Assembly: GCA_964343605.1 (NCBI GenBank)
Contig: CAYFKJ010000005.1
Coordinates: 1 to 64,000, forward strand
Direction: 5' to 3'
From: CAYFKJ01 sp964343605
GTDB lineage: Bacteria; Pseudomonadota; Alphaproteobacteria; UBA2966
Length of the DNA: 64,000 nucleotides
The position numbers and the translations under genes are program-made. The notes under the pieces are model-generated. The model was not told the origin of the DNA and searched no databases. It was given only the letters and a program-made list of their open reading frames with translations. Of the stretch, positions 52,266 to 62,162 are shown in pieces (position 1 is the first letter of the stretch; each line of letters begins with the position of its first letter).

Positions 52266-53423
52266 ATGAAACCAGAATTGCATCCTCAGAATCCCCGATT
52301 TTCCTCGGGGCCATGTTCCAAACGGCCGGGCTGGACACCGGCAGCTCTCAACAACATTCATGACGGCCGCTCGCACCGCGCCGCCGAGTGCAAGGCGAAG
52401 ATCAACGACGCCTGCGACCGCATGCGGCGCATCCTCGGCCTGCCCGACGATTATCTGATCGGCATTGTGCCGGCCTCCGACACCGGCGCCATCGAGATGG
52501 CCATGTGGTCGCTCCTGGGTCCCCGGGGCGTCGACCTCCTGGTCTGGGAGAACTTCGGTTCGCAGTGGCAGATCGACGTCACCAAGCAGCTCAAGATCGA
52601 AGATACCCGCGTGCTGGAAGCGCCCTACGGTGAAATTCCCGATCTCGGCCAGGTCGATTGCGACCGCGATGTCATCTTCACCTGGAACGGCACGGCCGGC
52701 GGGGCCTGCGTGCCCAATGGCGACTGGATCGCCGCCGACCGCCAAGGTCTGACGATCTGCGATGCGACCAGCGCCGTGTTCGCCATGGACCTCGACTGGA
52801 GCAAGCTCGACGCGACGACGTTCTCCTGGCAGAAGGTGCTGGGCGGCGAGGCGGCGCACGGCGTGCTGGTCCTGAGCCCGCGGGCGGTGGAGCGGCTGGA
52901 GAGCTACACCCCGCCCTGGCCCATGCCGAAGATCTTCCGCCTGACCAAGGGCGGCAAGCTCAACGCCGACATCTTCAAAGGCGCCACCATCAACACCGTT
53001 TCGATGATGGTGATCGAGGACGTGCTGGATGCCCTGACCTGGGCCGAGGCCCAGGGGCTCGACGGCTTGCTCGATCGCTCCAAGGCCAACCTCGAAGTGA
53101 TTTCGGCTTGGGTGCAGCAGACCCCCTGGATCGATTTCCTGGTCGGGGACGAGGCGGCACGGTCTTCCACCTCAATCTGCCTCTCGGTCGTCGATCCCTG
53201 GTTCCAGGGCTTGCCGGAAGCCGACCAGCGGGCGCTGATCAAGCGGCTGATGGCGATGCTGGAATCGGAAAACGTCGCCTTCGACATCGGCGCTTATCCT
53301 GCGGCTCCGCCGGGTTTGCGCATCTGGGGCGGCGCCACCGTCGAAACTTCAGACATTCAGGCCCTGCTGCCGTGGCTCGACTGGGCGTTTGCCGAGATCA
53401 AGTCGTCGCAGCAAGCGGCCTAA
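52266..53423 (+). CDS. serC: Phosphoserine aminotransferase
   Basis: This 385-residue PLP enzyme makes 3-phosphoserine from 3-phosphohydroxypyruvate. It starts KPELHPQNPRFSSGPCSKRP after the Met. FTWNGTAGGACVPN and DATSAVFAMDLDWSKLDATT precede the PLP-lysine segment FSWQKVLGGEAAHG. The start ATG at 52266 follows GGAAGGAAGGGAG, which lies in the leader hairpin. serA follows after 30 bases. Confidence 0.93.
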   Translation: MKPELHPQNPRFSSGPCSKRPGWTPAALNNIHDGRSHRAAECKAKINDACDRMRRILGLPDDYLIGIVPASDTGAIEMAMWSLLGPRGVDLLVWENFGSQWQIDVTKQLKIEDTRVLEAPYGEIPDLGQVDCDRDVIFTWNGTAGGACVPNGDWIAADRQGLTICDATSAVFAMDLDWSKLDATTFSWQKVLGGEAAHGVLVLSPRAVERLESYTPPWPMPKIFRLTKGGKLNADIFKGATINTVSMMVIEDVLDALTWAEAQGLDGLLDRSKANLEVISAWVQQTPWIDFLVGDEAARSSTSICLSVVDPWFQGLPEADQRALIKRLMAMLESENVAFDIGAYPAAPPGLRIWGGATVETSDIQALLPWLDWAFAEIKSSQQAA

Positions 53424-53453
53424 CCCCCCCAACTCGTTTCTAAAGGCAAGACC

Positions 53454-55034
53454 ATGGTCAAAGTACTTATTTCGGACAAAATGAGTCCGCTGGCGGCGGA
53501 CGTATTCCGCGCCCGAGGCATCGAGGTCGACGAGAAGGTCGGCATGAGCCCGGATGAACTGGCAGCCTGCATCGGCGACTACGACGGCCTCGCCGTGCGA
53601 TCCGCCACTAAAGCGACCAACGAAATCCTGGCGTCGGCCGACAACCTGAAGGTCATCGGCCGGGCGGGCATCGGTGTCGATAACATCGACATTCCGGGCG
53701 CCACCCAGCGCGGCATCGTCGTCATGAATACGCCGTTCGGCAACTCCATCACCACGGCCGAGCATTCCATCGCGATGCTGCTGTCGTTGGCCCGCCAGAT
53801 CCCCGAGGCGAGCGCCAGCACCCATCGGGGCAAGTGGGAAAAGTCCCGCTTCATGGGCGTCGAGGTTGCCGGCAAGACGCTCGGCCTGATCGGCTGCGGC
53901 AACATCGGATCGGTGGTCGCCGACCGGGCGCAGGGCCTGAAGATGAAGGTTCTGGCCTACGATCCCTTCCTGTCGCCGGAACGCGCCGAAACGATCGGCG
54001 TGGAAAAGGTGGAACTGGACGCCCTGTTCCCGCGCGCCGACTTCATCACCCTGCACACGCCCCTGACAGATCAGACCCGCAACGTCATCAACGCCGAAGC
54101 CATCGCCAAGATGCGCAAGGGCGTGCGCATCGTGAACTGCGCCCGCGGCGGGCTGATCGACGAGGCCGCCCTCAAGGAAGCCGTCGAAGGCGGCCAGGTC
54201 GCAGGTGCGGCGCTCGACGTGTTCGCCGAGGAACCGGCAACCGACAATCCGCTTTTCGGCGTTGAAGGCATCGTGGTTACACCCCATCTCGGCGCTTCCA
54301 CCACGGAGGCCCAGGAAAAGGTCGCCCTTCAAATCGCCGAACAGATGGCCGATTTTCTGCTCGACGGCGCGATCACGAACGCGCTCAACATGCCGTCGGT
54401 ATCGGCCGAGGATGCGCCGCGTCTCAAGCCGTACATGCGCATGGTCGAACAGATCGGCCGCTTCGCCGGCCAGATCACCGAGACCGGACTGAAGAACGTG
54501 ACGGTCGAATACGCCGGCCACGCCGCCACCCTAAATACCAGCCCCCTGACCGCCATCGTGCTGGAGGGGCTGCTGTCGCCGCTGATGGAATCGGTCAACA
54601 TGGTCAATGCCCCCTTGGTCGCCAAGGAACGCGGCGTCGCGGTGATCGAGACCAAGCAGGAAAGCATCAGCGATTACCAGACGCTGGTCCGCCTGACGGT
54701 GGAGACCGAACGGCGTAAGCGCGTCGTCGCGGGCTCGCTGTTCGGCGATTCCAAACCGCGCGTGGTACAGATCAACGACATGGCGGTCGAAGCCGAACTG
54801 GCGCCGCACATGATCTACCTCAACAACGAGGACAAACCGGGCCTGATCGGCGCCGTCGGGACGGTGCTGGGTGATGCCGATCTCAATATCGCGACGTTCC
54901 ACTTGGGCCGCTCGGAAGCCGGCGGTGACGCCCTGGCCCTGATCGAGATCGACGGTGAAATCGAAGAAGAAGTTCTGTCGAAACTGCAGGCCCTGCCGCA
55001 CGTCAAGCAGGCCAAGGCGCTTGATTTCGTCTAA
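53454..55034 (+). CDS. serA: D-3-phosphoglycerate dehydrogenase
   Basis: This 526-residue enzyme starts the serine pathway. It has the split catalytic domain, the NAD-binding motif LGLIGCGNIGSVVADRAQGL (about residues 142-161), the catalytic Arg, Glu and His region (NCARGGLIDEAALKEAVEGG, then HLGASTTEAQEKVA), an intervening ASB domain, and a C-terminal ACT domain (MIYLNNEDKPGLIGAVGTVL) that usually senses serine. It shares the promoter with serC. Confidence 0.97.
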   Translation: MVKVLISDKMSPLAADVFRARGIEVDEKVGMSPDELAACIGDYDGLAVRSATKATNEILASADNLKVIGRAGIGVDNIDIPGATQRGIVVMNTPFGNSITTAEHSIAMLLSLARQIPEASASTHRGKWEKSRFMGVEVAGKTLGLIGCGNIGSVVADRAQGLKMKVLAYDPFLSPERAETIGVEKVELDALFPRADFITLHTPLTDQTRNVINAEAIAKMRKGVRIVNCARGGLIDEAALKEAVEGGQVAGAALDVFAEEPATDNPLFGVEGIVVTPHLGASTTEAQEKVALQIAEQMADFLLDGAITNALNMPSVSAEDAPRLKPYMRMVEQIGRFAGQITETGLKNVTVEYAGHAATLNTSPLTAIVLEGLLSPLMESVNMVNAPLVAKERGVAVIETKQESISDYQTLVRLTVETERRKRVVAGSLFGDSKPRVVQINDMAVEAELAPHMIYLNNEDKPGLIGAVGTVLGDADLNIATFHLGRSEAGGDALALIEIDGEIEEEVLSKLQALPHVKQAKALDFV

Positions 55035-55064
55035 CCGGGAAAATGCTCTAAACTCCGCGTCGCC

Positions 55065-56204
55065 ATGAATTCGTCCGCCCACAAAGGTCTGCTGCCCAAC
55101 GGTCTCGCCGACACGCTGCCGCTCGACGCGGAGCTTGAGGCGGCAACCATCGAACGCCTGTTGGCGGCGTTTCGCGCCTATGGCTATCAGCGCATCAAGC
55201 CGCCCTTGGTCGAGTTCGAGGAGAGTTTTCTCGATGGTCTGGGACAGGCCGTCGCGGGCGACATGTTCCGCCTTATGGACCCTGTATCGCAGCGCATGAT
55301 GGGCGTGCGGCCCGATATCACGCCCCAGGTCGCCCGTGTCGCAGTCACTCGCTTGGTCAATGAACCCCGGCCCTTAAGGCTCTCCTATGGCGGTCAGGTG
55401 CTGCGGGTGAGGGGCTCACAGCTCCGGCCCGAACGGCAATTCGCCCAGATCGGCGCCGAATTGATCGGCGCGCCCGAACTGGCGGCCGACGCCGAGGTCG
55501 TCTCGCTGGCGGGAGAAGCGCTCGCCGATCTCGGCATTGAGGGATTGTCCATCGATCTTAGTCTGCCGACGCTGGTGCCGGTGGTGTGCCAGGGCCTTGG
55601 TTTGTCGGACGAAGACAGCGAACGGGCGCGCCTGGCCCTGGACCGCAAGGACGCGGCGGCGCTGGCGGAGTTCGGCGACGGCATCAGCGCCTTGTTGTCG
55701 GACCTGCTGGGATCCTCCGGTCCGGTCGACAGTGCCGTCGCGAAGCTGAAGGCGATAGACTTGCCCAAGAGCGCCGCGGCGGAAATTCAGAACCTTGTGG
55801 ACTGTGCGGAATTGATCGCGGCGACGTCGCCGGATCTCACCCTGACCGTGGACGTTACCGAATTCCGCGGGCTTGAATACCAGACCGGCATCTGCTTCAC
55901 CATCTTCGCCCGCGACGTCCGGGGTGAACTGGGCCGCGGCGGGCGCTACGAACTGGCGTCGGGAGAAACAGCGACTGGTTTTTCGCTGTTCGCCGATTCG
56001 CTGATGCGGGCGCTTCCGGGCGCCGAGGCGCCGCCGCTCGTTTATCTTTCTGCCGATGCTGCCGCGGGCGATGGCAGGCGGCTGCGGGCGGAAGGCTGGT
56101 TGACGTTGCAGGGTTTCGCAAACGCCGCCGATGCGCGCGCGGAGGCGGCCCGGCTGGGCTGCACGCATATTCTCGAAGCCGGCGAGGTCCACCCGCTGGG
56201 GTGA
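55065..56204 (+). CDS. hisZ: ATP phosphoribosyltransferase regulatory subunit HisZ
   Basis: This 379-residue protein is a HisRS-like paralogue. It has the class II synthetase start ATIERLLAAFRAYGYQRIKP and PDITPQVARVAVTRLVNEPR, LRVRGSQLRPERQFAQIGAE, and GLEYQTGICFTIFARDVRGE, but no tRNA-binding domain. HisZ is needed for activity of the short HisG in the first histidine step. No other his gene is in the window. It sits between serA (30 bases) and purA (58 bases). Confidence 0.9.
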   Translation: MNSSAHKGLLPNGLADTLPLDAELEAATIERLLAAFRAYGYQRIKPPLVEFEESFLDGLGQAVAGDMFRLMDPVSQRMMGVRPDITPQVARVAVTRLVNEPRPLRLSYGGQVLRVRGSQLRPERQFAQIGAELIGAPELAADAEVVSLAGEALADLGIEGLSIDLSLPTLVPVVCQGLGLSDEDSERARLALDRKDAAALAEFGDGISALLSDLLGSSGPVDSAVAKLKAIDLPKSAAAEIQNLVDCAELIAATSPDLTLTVDVTEFRGLEYQTGICFTIFARDVRGELGRGGRYELASGETATGFSLFADSLMRALPGAEAPPLVYLSADAAAGDGRRLRAEGWLTLQGFANAADARAEAARLGCTHILEAGEVHPLG

Positions 56205-56262
56205 GCCGCACGGTACTACATTCTTCCGTTTCAGGAGTTACCGGAACTAGGATTGGAACGTC

Positions 56263-57552
56263 ATGGCGAACGTAACAGTGGTCGGCGCCCAGTGGGGCGA
56301 TGAGGGCAAGGGTAAGATCGTTGACTGGCTGAGCAGCCGGGCCGATGTCGTGGTGCGCTTCCAGGGCGGTCACAACGCCGGGCATACCCTGGTCATCGAC
56401 GGCGTCGTCTACAAGCTGAGCTCGCTGCCCTCCGGCGTCGTCGGAGGTAAGCTTTCCGTCATCGGCAACGGCGTCGTTATCGACCCCTGGGCCTTGCTGG
56501 CGGAGATCGAGCGCATCCGGGAGCAGGGCGTGGATATCACGCCCGAGGTCCTGAAGGTGGCCGAAAACGCCAGTCTTATCCTGCCGTTGCACCAGGAACT
56601 CGACGCCTTGCGCGAGGAAGCCAGAGGCGGCACCGCCATCGGCACCACCCGGCGCGGCATCGGTCCCGCTTATGAAGATAAGATCGCCCGCCGCGGCCTG
56701 AGGGTTGGCGATTTGGCCGATCCGGAGGCGCTGCAAGGCCGCATCGACAATCTGCTGCTGCATCACAACGCCTTGCGCAAGGGCATGGGTGTCGACCCCG
56801 TCAACGGCGATGAATTGCTCGCCGACCTCAACGTCGTCGGCAAGGACATTTTGCCCTTCGCCGATACCGTTTGGCTGACGCTGGATGCGGCTAAGCGCGG
56901 CGGTAAGCGAGTGCTGTTCGAGGGCGCTCAGGGGGCGCTGCTGGACATCGATCACGGCACCTATCCCTTCGTCACGTCTTCCAACACCTTGGCAGGTCAG
57001 GCCGCCGTCGGTTCGGGATTGGGCCCCGATGCCGTCGGCTACGTCCTCGGCATCGTCAAGGCCTACACCACGCGCGTCGGCGCCGGACCATTCCCGACCG
57101 AGCTGTTTGACGAGATCGGGCAAGGCCTCGGCGAACGCGGCCACGAATTCGGTACCGTGACCGGCCGCTCGCGCCGTTGCGGCTGGTTCGACGCTGTCCT
57201 GGTTCGCCAGACGGCCAAGCTCAACGGCATGACGGGGATTGCGCTCACCAAGCTCGACGTACTCGACGGCATGGATGAATTGAAGGTTTGTGTGGGCTAT
57301 CGCCACAATGGCGAAGTCATCCAGCACCTGCCGTCTCAGCCGGCGGCGCAGGCCGCTGTTGAGCCCGTGTACGAGACCATCGAAGGCTGGTCGGAAAGCA
57401 CCGAAGGCGCCCGCAGTTGGGCCGATCTGCCGGCCACGGCGGTGAAGTACATCCGCCGCATCGAGGAACTGATCGAGGTGCCCGTGGCGATGGTTTCGAC
57501 GAGCCCGGAACGCGAAGACACCATCCTGGTGCGCGATCCCTTCGAGGATTAG
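56263..57552 (+). CDS. purA: Adenylosuccinate synthetase
   Basis: This 429-residue enzyme forms adenylosuccinate from IMP, GTP and aspartate. It has GAQWGDEGKGKIVDWLSSRA at the N-terminus with the catalytic Asp, then FQGGHNAGHTLVIDG, GTTRRGIGPAYEDKIARRGL, FEGAQGALLDIDHGTYPFVT and the C-terminal LPATAVKYIRRIEELIEVPV. It is the last gene of the ser/his/pur run. The repeat copy 5 follows. Confidence 0.97.
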   Translation: MANVTVVGAQWGDEGKGKIVDWLSSRADVVVRFQGGHNAGHTLVIDGVVYKLSSLPSGVVGGKLSVIGNGVVIDPWALLAEIERIREQGVDITPEVLKVAENASLILPLHQELDALREEARGGTAIGTTRRGIGPAYEDKIARRGLRVGDLADPEALQGRIDNLLLHHNALRKGMGVDPVNGDELLADLNVVGKDILPFADTVWLTLDAAKRGGKRVLFEGAQGALLDIDHGTYPFVTSSNTLAGQAAVGSGLGPDAVGYVLGIVKAYTTRVGAGPFPTELFDEIGQGLGERGHEFGTVTGRSRRCGWFDAVLVRQTAKLNGMTGIALTKLDVLDGMDELKVCVGYRHNGEVIQHLPSQPAAQAAVEPVYETIEGWSESTEGARSWADLPATAVKYIRRIEELIEVPVAMVSTSPEREDTILVRDPFED

Positions 57553-57566
57553 GCGGTTTCGAAACT

Positions 57567-57683
57567 CGTCATTCCCGCGAAGGCGGGAATCCATGCCGTG
57601 GCGTCAATTCTAGACGCTCCACACCATACTCGAAAGCTCAGGCATGGATTCCGGGTTGACGCTTCGCGTCCCCCGGAATGACG
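57567..57683. repeat. Double-hairpin inverted repeat, copy 5
   Basis: The left arm has ATTCCCGCGAAGGCGGGAAT and TCCA, and the right arm TGGATTCCGG...CCCCGGAATGACG. It fills the convergent gap between purA and the cyclase gene. Confidence 0.85.
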
Positions 57684-57707
57684 TAGGGAGAGTATGGAAA
57701 AAAGCCC

Positions 57708-59567
57708 TCAGTCCTCTTCCTTGACCCAGCGGACGAGGGAGACCTGAACCGGTTCGGCGATACCCTTGAATTCCCGAGGCTCCAGGTTTTCGAACTTGTA
57801 GGGTCGGCCCTGGCACATTTCCTTCAGCATGTTGGTGACCATGATGCCGTCGGTACCCGCGCCGTCGCATAGCCGGGCCGCCATCTGCACCGTCGTGCCG
57901 AACAGATCGTTGTCCTCCGCAATGGGTTCGCCGACCGAGATGCCGACCCGCAGGTGGAGTTCGATATCGGGTTCGTTGTCGTTGTACTTGGCGACGCCGC
58001 GCTGCATGTCGACGGCGGCATCGACCGAGGCGGGTGGATTGCTGAAGGCCGACATGATGCCGTCGCCGGTATGCTTGACCTCCCAGCCGCCCTGACCCTG
58101 GATGGCGCCGCGCACGATCGAATTGTGAATGTTGACCAGGCGCTGGCTGGCCTCGTCGCCGTGGGTCTGGGTGATGTTGGTCGAGCCGACGATGTCGGTG
58201 AACAGCACGGCGGTCATGCCGCCTTTGCGGTCCTTGGGTGATCGCCAGGCCTCCAGGGCGTGCGCCAGGAAGATGCCGATATCCTCGTCGCTTTCCCAGT
58301 CGTCGTCGAAATCGTCGTCAGCCGGGCTTTTTGGTCTGGCCCCCGCGGGCGCCTTGGCGGCTTCCTCGGCGGCGGCCTCCCTTTCGGCCTGTTTCTTTTC
58401 GTCGTCGATGGCCGTCTGCATGGCCTCGCGGCCCGCCCGGAACATGTCGAGGTAACCCGGTTCCAGCAGGTAACTGTCGTATTTGTCGGAAAACTGCTTC
58501 AGCCGGCGTTTGTCCACGCCCAAAGCCAGGGCGCACGGCTCGAGGATCTTACCAAGATGCCGGGTGTCGATCTTGGCGTTGTTGGCCAGGATTTCCGCCG
58601 CCCCGGCAAAGAACAACTGGCAGCCGAAGGTGGTGACGGCGTCCATGCGGCCGCTTTTGGCTTCGGGATCGGACGCCATGATGAAGGCCATGCAACGCTC
58701 GAAAAATTTCATCAGGGTGGCGCGGGAGGCCTCGATGCGGTTGGCGGCGCCGGCGTCGACGGGCTCTTCCGGTTTCTCTTCTTCGGGGGCGGGTGGGATC
58801 TCGGGCTTGTCTTCCTTTTGGCTTTCGCCGGTCGACCACTCGTCCTCACCCTTACCCTCCTTCTTGGCCTTGTCGCCGGCGCCTTTCTTGCCCTTCTTTT
58901 TGTTGGCTGGCGGCTTGCGTCGGGCTTGCGCCGGCCGGCGCGCGGGTTGGGCCGGTGCGCTGCGGAATGCGGCGGCGATGTCGGCACCGCTGATCGTGGT
59001 CGGCAGCAGGATCATCAGCGAAATGACGAAGCCGATGCCCATGGTTTTGGCCGCCAGATTGTGTTGGCCCAAGGCGTTGGCCAGCATCGGCGTACCGCCT
59101 AGGTGGTTTATCGAAGCCCAAAGCCCCCAACCGACGCCGAGGGCGATGAAGGCAACGGTGAACAGCTTGACGGGCAGGGCAAAAGCGCTCCTTTGCAGAG
59201 CCGGATCCTCGGCGGCTTCCTTGCGGGCCTTGCGGGCGCGTTGGCCGGCATCCTCGTCTTCGGCCCCCTCTTCGAAGAAGGCGCCTTCCCTTGTTTTGTG
59301 CTCCTGCTTGGCCTTGGGCTTTACCTCGAATTCATTGAGCGGCGGGACGCCTTCCTTTTTGGCGTCGGCATAGGCCAGCGATTCACGAAATCCGCCGGAA
59401 CGCTTGTCGGGCGATTCGCGGATGATGCCCACGGCATCGACCGCCGCTTCCTTCATGAGTTTTTCCGCGTCCGTTACGGCGCGGCCGAAATCCGCTTTGG
59501 AGTATTGCTGATAGACGGTCCACCTGCCCTTGCGCAGAGCGTAGAGATCGTTAACGGTTTCCGACAA
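57708..59567 (-). CDS. Membrane class III adenylate/guanylate cyclase
   Basis: This 619-residue protein has a short N-terminal helical domain, two membrane helices (about 131-153 and 173-195), a Lys/Glu/Pro-rich linker (201-270), a helical domain of unknown type (275-390) and a cyclase domain (452-575). The metal-binding residues are Asp458 (LFTDIVGST) and Asp502 (HTGDG). Lys498 and Asp554 match adenine-selecting positions, so cAMP is the likely product. The transition-state Arg565 is present, but the usual Asn is Gln561. It is divergent from the pseudokinase gene. Confidence 0.88.
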   Translation of the reverse strand: MSETVNDLYALRKGRWTVYQQYSKADFGRAVTDAEKLMKEAAVDAVGIIRESPDKRSGGFRESLAYADAKKEGVPPLNEFEVKPKAKQEHKTREGAFFEEGAEDEDAGQRARKARKEAAEDPALQRSAFALPVKLFTVAFIALGVGWGLWASINHLGGTPMLANALGQHNLAAKTMGIGFVISLMILLPTTISGADIAAAFRSAPAQPARRPAQARRKPPANKKKGKKGAGDKAKKEGKGEDEWSTGESQKEDKPEIPPAPEEEKPEEPVDAGAANRIEASRATLMKFFERCMAFIMASDPEAKSGRMDAVTTFGCQLFFAGAAEILANNAKIDTRHLGKILEPCALALGVDKRRLKQFSDKYDSYLLEPGYLDMFRAGREAMQTAIDDEKKQAEREAAAEEAAKAPAGARPKSPADDDFDDDWESDEDIGIFLAHALEAWRSPKDRKGGMTAVLFTDIVGSTNITQTHGDEASQRLVNIHNSIVRGAIQGQGGWEVKHTGDGIMSAFSNPPASVDAAVDMQRGVAKYNDNEPDIELHLRVGISVGEPIAEDNDLFGTTVQMAARLCDGAGTDGIMVTNMLKEMCQGRPYKFENLEPREFKGIAEPVQVSLVRWVKEED

Positions 59568-59760
59568 TTTCAGCCCCTAGGATTACGTTTCTCTACGACC
59601 GAAACTGACCGGCCGCGGTGTCGTGCCACCACCCTCAAGATCATCCTCTAGAGTTTACAATTCCTTGCGGGCGAAACAAGTCTCTCAAGCGTGTTCAGGG
59701 GTATCAGCACTTGTGCCGAGCCGCGTAGCGGGCCATATATAGATCGTCGAAGTTGAATCG

Positions 59761-61782
59761 GTGTTGGGAGTGGTGTCCGCAAGTTCTTGGAAAATCACTA
59801 GCGGTGAAGCGGTTTCATTCGACGATCGCTATCGCATTGACCTCGGAGTGCCGTTAAGCGACCTGGACTCGCCCAACGCCCAGGCCTTCGCAGCAACGGA
59901 CCGCGATGCGGCGGGGGCCGCAATTTTCGCGCTGGTATGCCGCGCCGACATTCCGCAGCGACACCACGCCGCCCGGATGGTAGGCGACAAAAAACCCAAA
60001 AACACTCTGGAGTTGCGGGCCAGCCGGCACGTGCCGATCGGCAAGGAAATTCGGCCCGTGATGATCTTGGAAAGGCCTACCGGAGGCCGGCTGTCGGAAT
60101 CGCTGACGGGCCGCGCCGGATTGGCCGAGCCAATCGTCACCGACCGCATCCTGCCTCGACTGATCGAGGCCCTGGCGGAATTCGAACATCAGGGCATTGC
60201 CCACCGCCGCATCCGTCTGGAAAACCTCTTTTACCGCGACCAGGCCAAACAACAAATCGTTCTCGGCGAATGCTTCACGGAGCCGCCGGGTTACTCCCAA
60301 CCCGTTTATTACGAAACGTTGGAACGCGGCATGGCCGATCCCATCGGTCGCGGTGAGGGTGGCGCCGGGACCGATCTTTATGCCTTGGGCGTGGCGATCA
60401 TGCTGCTTCTGCTCGGTCGCAATCCCGTTGAAAAATTGAGCGCCGAAGAGCTGTTTGAGCAAAAGATGTCGCACGGCAGCTACGTCACGTTATCAGGCGG
60501 GCAGAAATTTTCCGGACCGACCGAGAGGCTGCTGCGTGGATTGTTGTGCGACGATTCAGGTGAACGCTGGGGCATGGAGGATGCCGAAGGCTGGGTGTGG
60601 GGAAGCGCCAGGCGCTTGCAGCACAAGCCCACCGGCATCCGCGCACGCAGTCCAATCAGGATCAACGGCAAGGACATCCTGTATGACCGCATGGCCGCCC
60701 TGGAAATCGGACGGCTGGGTGAAAGCGGAGCTGAAATCGCGGGAGGCGACAAACTTGCCAATTGGGTTCGTGGCGGACTCGACGATTCCCGGCGGCATTC
60801 CGCCGTGATCGCCGCGCGCGAGGAAGCCGGAAGCGGCGCCGGCACGGCCTCCGGCATCCTTGTCTCCCGGGTGTGCGCCGTTCTCGATCCGGGCGGGCCC
60901 GTTCGCTATCGCGGGCTCTCCATCTGTCGGGACGGCTTTGGCGCTGCCGTCGCCGCCGCCTTGTCATCCGGTGACATTGGGCTCCAACAGAAGCTCTCCG
61001 ATCTCTTCGCCAGCAACTACCTTTCGGGTTGGGAAGCCTGGGATGACCGCGAAGGACAGGATTCCGACCGGGGGGCGAATTTCGGCGCCATTCGAAGCTA
61101 TGTGGAAAATTCTGCGCCGGGTTTCGGTCTGGAGCGCTGCCTCTACGAACTCAATACCGCCACCCCCTGCCTCAGCCCGCCGATCGCCGCTGCCGGGGCG
61201 TTGGAACTGGGGGATCTTCTCCAGGCGATCGAAGACGCCCTGGAAAATCCCAAGGACGATTTCGAGATTCTAGACCGGCATATCGCGGCATTCGTGGCGT
61301 CGCGGTCCACCGACGCCGTCAAAGCCATACCCCAGCTCGCCGTCGAGGGCGGGGATCCGGCGGAACGCCGGCTCAAGGTGCTGGGATTGTTCGCTATCAT
61401 CCAGCACGTGACGAAAACCGGGTCCCTGCCCAATTTCTGCAAATGGATGGCGGCCCGGATGCCGCCCGTGATCGACCTTTACCACAGCCGTTCGCGGCGC
61501 AGGGAATTGACCGAGGCGGTTGAACTGGCGGTTGTCAACGGCGATCTCGTGGACATGCACAACAGCGTCGGTGCGCCCCGCATCATGCAGCAGGACCGCG
61601 CCGAGCGCCTGGCGGCGGCCAATGAGTACGCCGACCTGGAAGAGCAACTCGACGCCCTGGACAATGGCGGTCCGGTGATGACCGTGGAGGCGCGAACCAC
61701 CGGGTACCGTATGGTCACCCTGATGGGCGCTATTGCCGTCGTCCTTTCCGTCTGGTTCACGTCTGCGCTGGGGTTGCCCTGA
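59761..61782 (+). CDS. Membrane-anchored protein kinase-like pseudokinase
   Basis: This 673-residue protein has a kinase-like fold in about residues 60-290. IAHRRIRLENLFY (146-158) matches the catalytic loop, but HRD reads HRR. No VAIK lysine or DFG aspartate is seen. GTDLYALGVAIMLLLLGRNP (203-222) matches the kinase F helix. The following 350 residues are helical with no family I recognise. A single helix (about 651-670) anchors the C-terminus. It starts at GTG 59761. It is divergent from the cyclase gene, and its stop overlaps the next start. It is presumably a pseudokinase scaffold. Confidence 0.68.
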   Translation: MLGVVSASSWKITSGEAVSFDDRYRIDLGVPLSDLDSPNAQAFAATDRDAAGAAIFALVCRADIPQRHHAARMVGDKKPKNTLELRASRHVPIGKEIRPVMILERPTGGRLSESLTGRAGLAEPIVTDRILPRLIEALAEFEHQGIAHRRIRLENLFYRDQAKQQIVLGECFTEPPGYSQPVYYETLERGMADPIGRGEGGAGTDLYALGVAIMLLLLGRNPVEKLSAEELFEQKMSHGSYVTLSGGQKFSGPTERLLRGLLCDDSGERWGMEDAEGWVWGSARRLQHKPTGIRARSPIRINGKDILYDRMAALEIGRLGESGAEIAGGDKLANWVRGGLDDSRRHSAVIAAREEAGSGAGTASGILVSRVCAVLDPGGPVRYRGLSICRDGFGAAVAAALSSGDIGLQQKLSDLFASNYLSGWEAWDDREGQDSDRGANFGAIRSYVENSAPGFGLERCLYELNTATPCLSPPIAAAGALELGDLLQAIEDALENPKDDFEILDRHIAAFVASRSTDAVKAIPQLAVEGGDPAERRLKVLGLFAIIQHVTKTGSLPNFCKWMAARMPPVIDLYHSRSRRRELTEAVELAVVNGDLVDMHNSVGAPRIMQQDRAERLAAANEYADLEEQLDALDNGGPVMTVEARTTGYRMVTLMGAIAVVLSVWFTSALGLP

Positions 61783-62147
61783 TGCTCGCGACCCTGTTTG
61801 CCTCCATCGTCCTGATTGCGTTGGGACTGCTGCCGAGCGTCATCTCGTTCCTCATCGAACGCCGCCCCGGCAGCAGCGGTTCGACCTGCATTGCATTGTT
61901 CAATCTAGCCGGCCTGATTCCGGTTCTCGGCAAGGTCTGGAGCGGCCCCGGCGGCGCCGCGTTTGTCGGCGATATCTATGCTTGGTTCATCATCTACATG
62001 GCAGCGGCCGTCGGCGCCGCCCTGGCCTGGGTCGCACCGCACTTCTCGATCGTGTACCTGCAGGCGTTTTCCGGCCGCCGGCGTGCGCGCATCAAGGCGC
62101 GGCAGCAGGAACTCTACGACGAGTGGGGTTCGTCGATCCTGGATTAG
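61782..62147 (+). CDS. Small membrane protein of unknown function
   Basis: This 121-residue protein has three hydrophobic segments (about 4-24, 40-52 and 66-92) and a basic C-terminal tail (SGRRRARIKARQQELYDEWG). The ATG shares its first base with the stop codon of the pseudokinase gene (TGATG), so it is translationally coupled. I do not recognise a family. It ends 15 bases before the convergent rpoH gene. Confidence 0.75.
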   Translation: MLATLFASIVLIALGLLPSVISFLIERRPGSSGSTCIALFNLAGLIPVLGKVWSGPGGAAFVGDIYAWFIIYMAAAVGAALAWVAPHFSIVYLQAFSGRRRARIKARQQELYDEWGSSILD

Positions 62148-62162
62148 GTCGTTGCGGTTGGA

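Noticed and set aside
55897..57594. 565-codon minus-strand ORF
   Set aside because: It is opposite hisZ and purA, has no family motif, and reads as an antisense shadow.
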